From Caballeronia humi (GTDB taxonomy: Bacteria; Pseudomonadota; Gammaproteobacteria; Burkholderiales; Burkholderiaceae), in assembly GCF_001544475.1 (NCBI RefSeq), contig NZ_FCNW02000002.1, forward strand, positions 310,001-374,000: 64,000 nt of DNA. Reading direction: 5' to 3'. Of this stretch, positions 60,703 to 64,000 are shown piece by piece. Below the pieces are notes generated by a model, which did not search any database, had not been told where the DNA came from, and saw only the letters and a list, made by a program, of their open reading frames with translations. Both the position numbers and the translations under genes were made by a program. The first letter of the stretch is position 1, and the number at the start of each line of letters is the position of its first letter.

Positions 60703-63082
60703 ACGCTTTCCACGTCCAGTCCCGAATCTCGTCGCGATCGATGCCTTCCGCATGCGCATATCCAACGCTCTCGATCACCTGATCGTGCAGCCAGTTCTTC
60801 GCATGCGCGCCGGTGTCGCGCAGACGCGGCACGCGATCGATCACGTCGATGGCGAGCGTATAGCGGTCCACGCCATTGATGATCGCGAGTTCGAACGGGG
60901 TGTTGATGTTGCCCCGCTCGCGATAGCCGTGAACGTGGATGTTCTCGTGATTCGTGCGGTTGTACGTGAGCTTGTGTACGAGCGTCGGATACGAGTGGAA
61001 GTTGAAAATGACCGGCTTGTCGCGCGTGAAGAGCGAATCGAAATCGCGCTCTGACAGACCGTGCGGATGGTCAGTATCCGGCATCAGCCGGAAGATATCG
61101 ACCACGTTCACGAAGCGGATCTTCAGATCAGGGAACTGCGCCTTGAGTATCTCGACGGCTGCAAGCGATTCCATCGTTGCGATGTCGCCGGCGCAGGCCA
61201 TCACGACATCCGGCTCGTGGCCTTCATCGGTCGATGCCCAGTCCCAGATGCCGATGCCCTTCGTGCAATGCACGATCGCGTCCTGCATGTTCAGGTATTG
61301 CAGATGCGGCTGCTTGTCCGCGACGATCACGTTCACGTAGTCCTGCGAGCGCAGGCAGTGATCGGCCACGCTCAACAAGCAGTTCGCATCGGGCGGCAAG
61401 TAAATACGCACCACCTCGGGACTCTTGTTCGTCACGACATCGAGAAAGCCCGGGTCCTGATGCGTGAAGCCGTTGTGATCCTGCCGCCACACGAGCGACG
61501 TGATCAGCAGGTTGATCGACGGAACCGGCGCGCGCCAGTCGAGTTCCTGTTTCGCTTTTTCGAGCCACTTCGCGTGCTGGTTGAACATCGAATCGATCAC
61601 GTGCACGAACGCTTCGTAGGTCGCGAGGAGGCCATGTCGGCCGGTTAAAACGTAGCCTTCGAACCAGCCTTCCAGCGTGTGTTCGGAAAGCATTTCCATC
61701 ACGCGGCCGTCGGGCGCGAGCGCGCCGCCGTCGCTGTCTTCGGGCTTCGTCTCCGCGATCCAGCGCTTGCCCGACGCCTCGTACACGCCATCGAGCTTGT
61801 TGCTCGCGGTCTCGTCGGGGCCGAAGAGCTTGAAGTTCGTCATGTTGTTGCGGATCACGTCGCGCAGGAACTTTGCGAGCACCGCAGTCGGCGATTGATA
61901 CGTCGCGGCCGGGTTCTTCACCTCGAACGCGTAGTCGCGGATGTCCGGCAGGTGCAGCGCGCGACGCAGACGCCCGCCGTTCGCATGCGGATTCGCGCTG
62001 ATGCGGCGCTCGCCTTTGGGCGCGATCTCGCGAAGTTCGCCGATCAACCGGCCGTCGGCATCGAAAAGTTCTTCGGGCTTGTAGCCGCGCATCCAGCTTT
62101 CGAGTACCTGCAGGCTCTTGCGATTGGTCGCCGGGTCGAGCACGGGCACCTGATGCGAGCGCCAGAAGTCCTCGACCTTGTGGCCGTCGACTTCCTTCGG
62201 CCCCGTCCAGCCTTTCGGCGAGCGCAGCACGATCATCGGCCAGCGCGGACGCGTGGTGTCGTTGCTCGCGCGCGCATGCTGCTGGATTGCACGGATCTCG
62301 CCGATGCAGCGTTCGAGCGTCGCGGCCATCTTCTGATGCATTTCCTGCGGATCGTGCCCTTCGACGAAATACGGCTTGTACCCGTAGCCGATGAAAAGCG
62401 CTTCGAGTTCCTCATGCGGGATGCGCGCGAGGATCGTCGGATTGGCGATCTTGTAGCCGTTCAGATGGAGGATCGGCAGCACGGCTCCATCCTGCACCGG
62501 GTTCAGGAACTTGTTTGAATGCCAGGACGTGGCGAGCGGTCCGGTTTCCGCTTCGCCGTCGCCGACCATCGTCGCGACGATCAGGTCCGGGTTGTCGAAC
62601 GCGGCGCCGAACGCATGCGAGAGGCTGTAACCCAGTTCGCCGCCTTCGTGGATCGAGCCGGGCGTTTCGGGCGTGCAGTGCGAGCCGATCCCGCCCGGCG
62701 ACGAAAAGAGCCGGAAAAGCCGGAGCATGCCGGTTTCGTCGTTGCTGCGATCGGGGTAGACCTCGGAGTAATAGCCTTCGAGATACGAGTTCGAAAGCGT
62801 CGCGGGCGCGCCGTGACCGGGGCCGGAGACGAACATGACGTTGAGATCGTCGCGGATGATCAGGCGGTTCAGGTGGACCCACGTGAACGATTGGCCGGGG
62901 TCCGATCCCCAGTGGCCGAGCAGGCGCCGCTTGATGTGCTCGGGCTTGAGCGGCTCGCGCAGGAGCGGATTCGCGCGCAGGTAGATCATGCCGACCGAAA
63001 GGTAGTTGCACGCGCGCCAGTAGGCGTCGAGCTTGCGTAAATCGTCGGCGGAAAGCGGGGCTTGCGATGCGTCGTCGTTCAA
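60701..63082 (-). CDS. xfp: Xylulose-5-phosphate/fructose-6-phosphate phosphoketolase
   Basis: Thiamine-diphosphate enzyme that cleaves xylulose 5-phosphate (or fructose 6-phosphate) with phosphate to acetyl phosphate plus a sugar phosphate. ThDP motif: [21 protein letters not shown]; substrate loop: [17 protein letters not shown]; also [33 protein letters not shown]. The start is taken as TTG at 63082 because GGAGAGG lies just before it and the protein is then 793 residues with [22 protein letters not shown] near the N-terminus, as in the family; 55 extra open codons upstream look non-coding. No acetate kinase gene is adjacent. Confidence 0.92.
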   Translation of the reverse strand: MNDDASQAPLSADDLRKLDAYWRACNYLSVGMIYLRANPLLREPLKPEHIKRRLLGHWGSDPGQSFTWVHLNRLIIRDDLNVMFVSGPGHGAPATLSNSYLEGYYSEVYPDRSNDETGMLRLFRLFSSPGGIGSHCTPETPGSIHEGGELGYSLSHAFGAAFDNPDLIVATMVGDGEAETGPLATSWHSNKFLNPVQDGAVLPILHLNGYKIANPTILARIPHEELEALFIGYGYKPYFVEGHDPQEMHQKMAATLERCIGEIRAIQQHARASNDTTRPRWPMIVLRSPKGWTGPKEVDGHKVEDFWRSHQVPVLDPATNRKSLQVLESWMRGYKPEELFDADGRLIGELREIAPKGERRISANPHANGGRLRRALHLPDIRDYAFEVKNPAATYQSPTAVLAKFLRDVIRNNMTNFKLFGPDETASNKLDGVYEASGKRWIAETKPEDSDGGALAPDGRVMEMLSEHTLEGWFEGYVLTGRHGLLATYEAFVHVIDSMFNQHAKWLEKAKQELDWRAPVPSINLLITSLVWRQDHNGFTHQDPGFLDVVTNKSPEVVRIYLPPDANCLLSVADHCLRSQDYVNVIVADKQPHLQYLNMQDAIVHCTKGIGIWDWASTDEGHEPDVVMACAGDIATMESLAAVEILKAQFPDLKIRFVNVVDIFRLMPDTDHPHGLSERDFDSLFTRDKPVIFNFHSYPTLVHKLTYNRTNHENIHVHGYRERGNINTPFELAIINGVDRYTLAIDVIDRVPRLRDTGAHAKNWLHDQVIESVGYAHAEGIDRDEIRDWTWKA

Positions 63083-63297
63083 TTGCCTCTCCGGTGGGTT
63101 GAGGATCGCCACGGACGTCGCGGCGATCGCCGGCTTCAATGTGCGGTTGATTATGTGCCCAACGGCCTCACCTCTGCAGATATGACCGGCGGGGCTTGCC
63201 GCATCAGCATCGCTCAAACGACGCGTCGGTTTCATGACAACGCGCAAGACCGCTGCGTGCGCCGCACGCGAATTCCGTCCGCCTCTTAAAATATGTC

Positions 63298-64000
63298 ATG
63301 ACCGACAATCCGCCATTCGCCGAGGCGCTCGCGGGCTTTCATCCCGCCCTCGTCAACTGGTTCGGCCGCACGTTCCCCGGCGTGACTGGTGCGCAGGCGC
63401 GCGCGTGGCCGCTGATCCGCGCGCGCCGCTCGACGCTCGTCGCGGCGCCGACCGGCTCCGGCAAGACGCTGACCGCGTTCCTCGCGGCGATCGACGAACT
63501 CGTGCGCGAAGGCATCGAGCGCGGCGGCGCACTGCCCGACGAAACGCACATCCTCTACATTTCGCCGTTGAAGGCGCTTTCGAACGATATCCGCGTGAAC
63601 CTGCAGGAACCGCTCGCGGGCATTTCGGGCGAACTCGCGCAACTCGGCCTGCCTCCGCTCGAAATCCGCGCCGCCGTGCGCACCGGCGACACCACGCAGC
63701 AGGAGCGCGCCGCCGTGCGCAAGCGCGCGCCGCATATTCTCGTGACGACGCCGGAATCGCTCTACGTGCTGCTGGGTTCGGATTCGGGCCGCGCGATGTT
63801 GTCCACGACGCGCACCGTGATCGTCGACGAGATTCACGCCGTGGCCGGCACCAAGCGCGGCGCGCATCTTTCGCTGAGTCTCGAACGGCTCGACGCGCTC
63901 TGCGCCGCGCCGCCGGTGCGCATCGGCTTGTCGGCGACGCAGAAACCGATCGAACTCGTCGCGCAGTTTCTCGCGGGCGTGGGCAATTCGTGCGAAATCG
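63298..64000 (+). CDS. Lhr-type DEAD/DEAH helicase (3' end cut off)
   Basis: First 234 residues of a large ATP-dependent helicase; the frame is still open at the window end. Seen motifs: Q-like ARAWPLI; motif I APTGSGKT; Ia [11 protein letters not shown]; Ib [10 protein letters not shown]; motif [15 protein letters not shown]; motif [17 protein letters not shown] and the KRGAHL that follows are typical of Lhr (large helicase-related), usually about 1,500 residues and linked to DNA repair. The ATG at 63298 follows the divergent phosphoketolase gene by 215 bases. Confidence 0.88.
   Translation, partial: MTDNPPFAEALAGFHPALVNWFGRTFPGVTGAQARAWPLIRARRSTLVAAPTGSGKTLTAFLAAIDELVREGIERGGALPDETHILYISPLKALSNDIRVNLQEPLAGISGELAQLGLPPLEIRAAVRTGDTTQQERAAVRKRAPHILVTTPESLYVLLGSDSGRAMLSTTRTVIVDEIHAVAGTKRGAHLSLSLERLDALCAAPPVRIGLSATQKPIELVAQFLAGVGNSCEI

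Overview
The window is high-GC DNA, densely packed with genes on both strands, from a Burkholderiaceae-type betaproteobacterium (Paraburkholderia, Caballeronia or a close relative). The evidence is the GC-rich codon use, the two DUF4148 exported proteins, the cio-type cydAB genes followed by a DUF2474 gene, the eat-eutBC operon with an AraC regulator, and the many LysR-, IclR- and LacI-controlled catabolic clusters. I see no rRNA, tRNA, CRISPR array, insertion sequence or prophage. The content looks like an accessory or secondary-chromosome region rich in substrate use.

Layout. 1-3472: osmoprotectant ABC importer (permease cut by the left edge). 3620-6012: OpgC-like membrane acyltransferase, secreted esterase, DUF1328 mini membrane protein. 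6017-10697 (minus): ethanolamine use (permease eat, eutB, eutC, AraC regulator). 10915-13063: tRNA 2-selenouridine synthase and a YraQ-like permease. 13172-15683 (minus): cyanide-insensitive bd-type oxidase cydA-cydB plus DUF2474. 16170-22558: zinc peptidase, flavin monooxygenase, PilZ flagellar brake, FrnE/DsbA protein, FAD oxidoreductase, OsmC. 22612-26730: LysR regulator divergent from an FAH hydrolase-SDR-MFS operon. 26740-29048: GAF-GGDEF cyclase and ChaA antiporter. 29099-37225: FAH-family protein, a PobR/PcaU-like IclR regulator, two diverged shikimate-dehydrogenase-like genes, a shikimate-type transporter and a KstD-like flavoprotein; together probably hydroaromatic acid catabolism. 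37498-40243: FixL/FixJ-like two-component genes. 40334-44222: DUF4148 protein, then uronate dehydrogenase, LacI regulator and hexuronate transporter with shared operators. 44514-49329: IclR regulator, then an XRE-cupin regulator divergent from an ALDH7 dehydrogenase and a FAD oxidase (pipecolate/lysine-type pathway). 49579-54136: small proteins, an RHH regulator with a PHB-depolymerase-like esterase, DUF4148, SGNH hydrolase, thioesterase. 54117-55995 (minus): AbiEi/AbiEii type IV toxin-antitoxin-like pair. 56111-60670: LysR, family III CoA-transferase, HMG-CoA-lyase-like enzyme, MFS. 60701-63082 (minus): phosphoketolase. 63298-64000: start of an Lhr-type helicase cut by the right edge.

The recurring theme is a regulator next to, or divergent from, a short catabolic operon with a visible operator in the gap. 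The best examples are a LacI-type palindrome just downstream of the -10 boxes of udh and the hexuronate transporter, a 14-base motif repeated before the two IclR-linked genes, a nonamer repeated in the XRE-cupin/ALDH gap, and an inverted repeat overlapping the RHH gene promoter. The least ordinary locus is the AbiE-like pair at 54117-55995, with 9-base inverted repeats in its upstream region.
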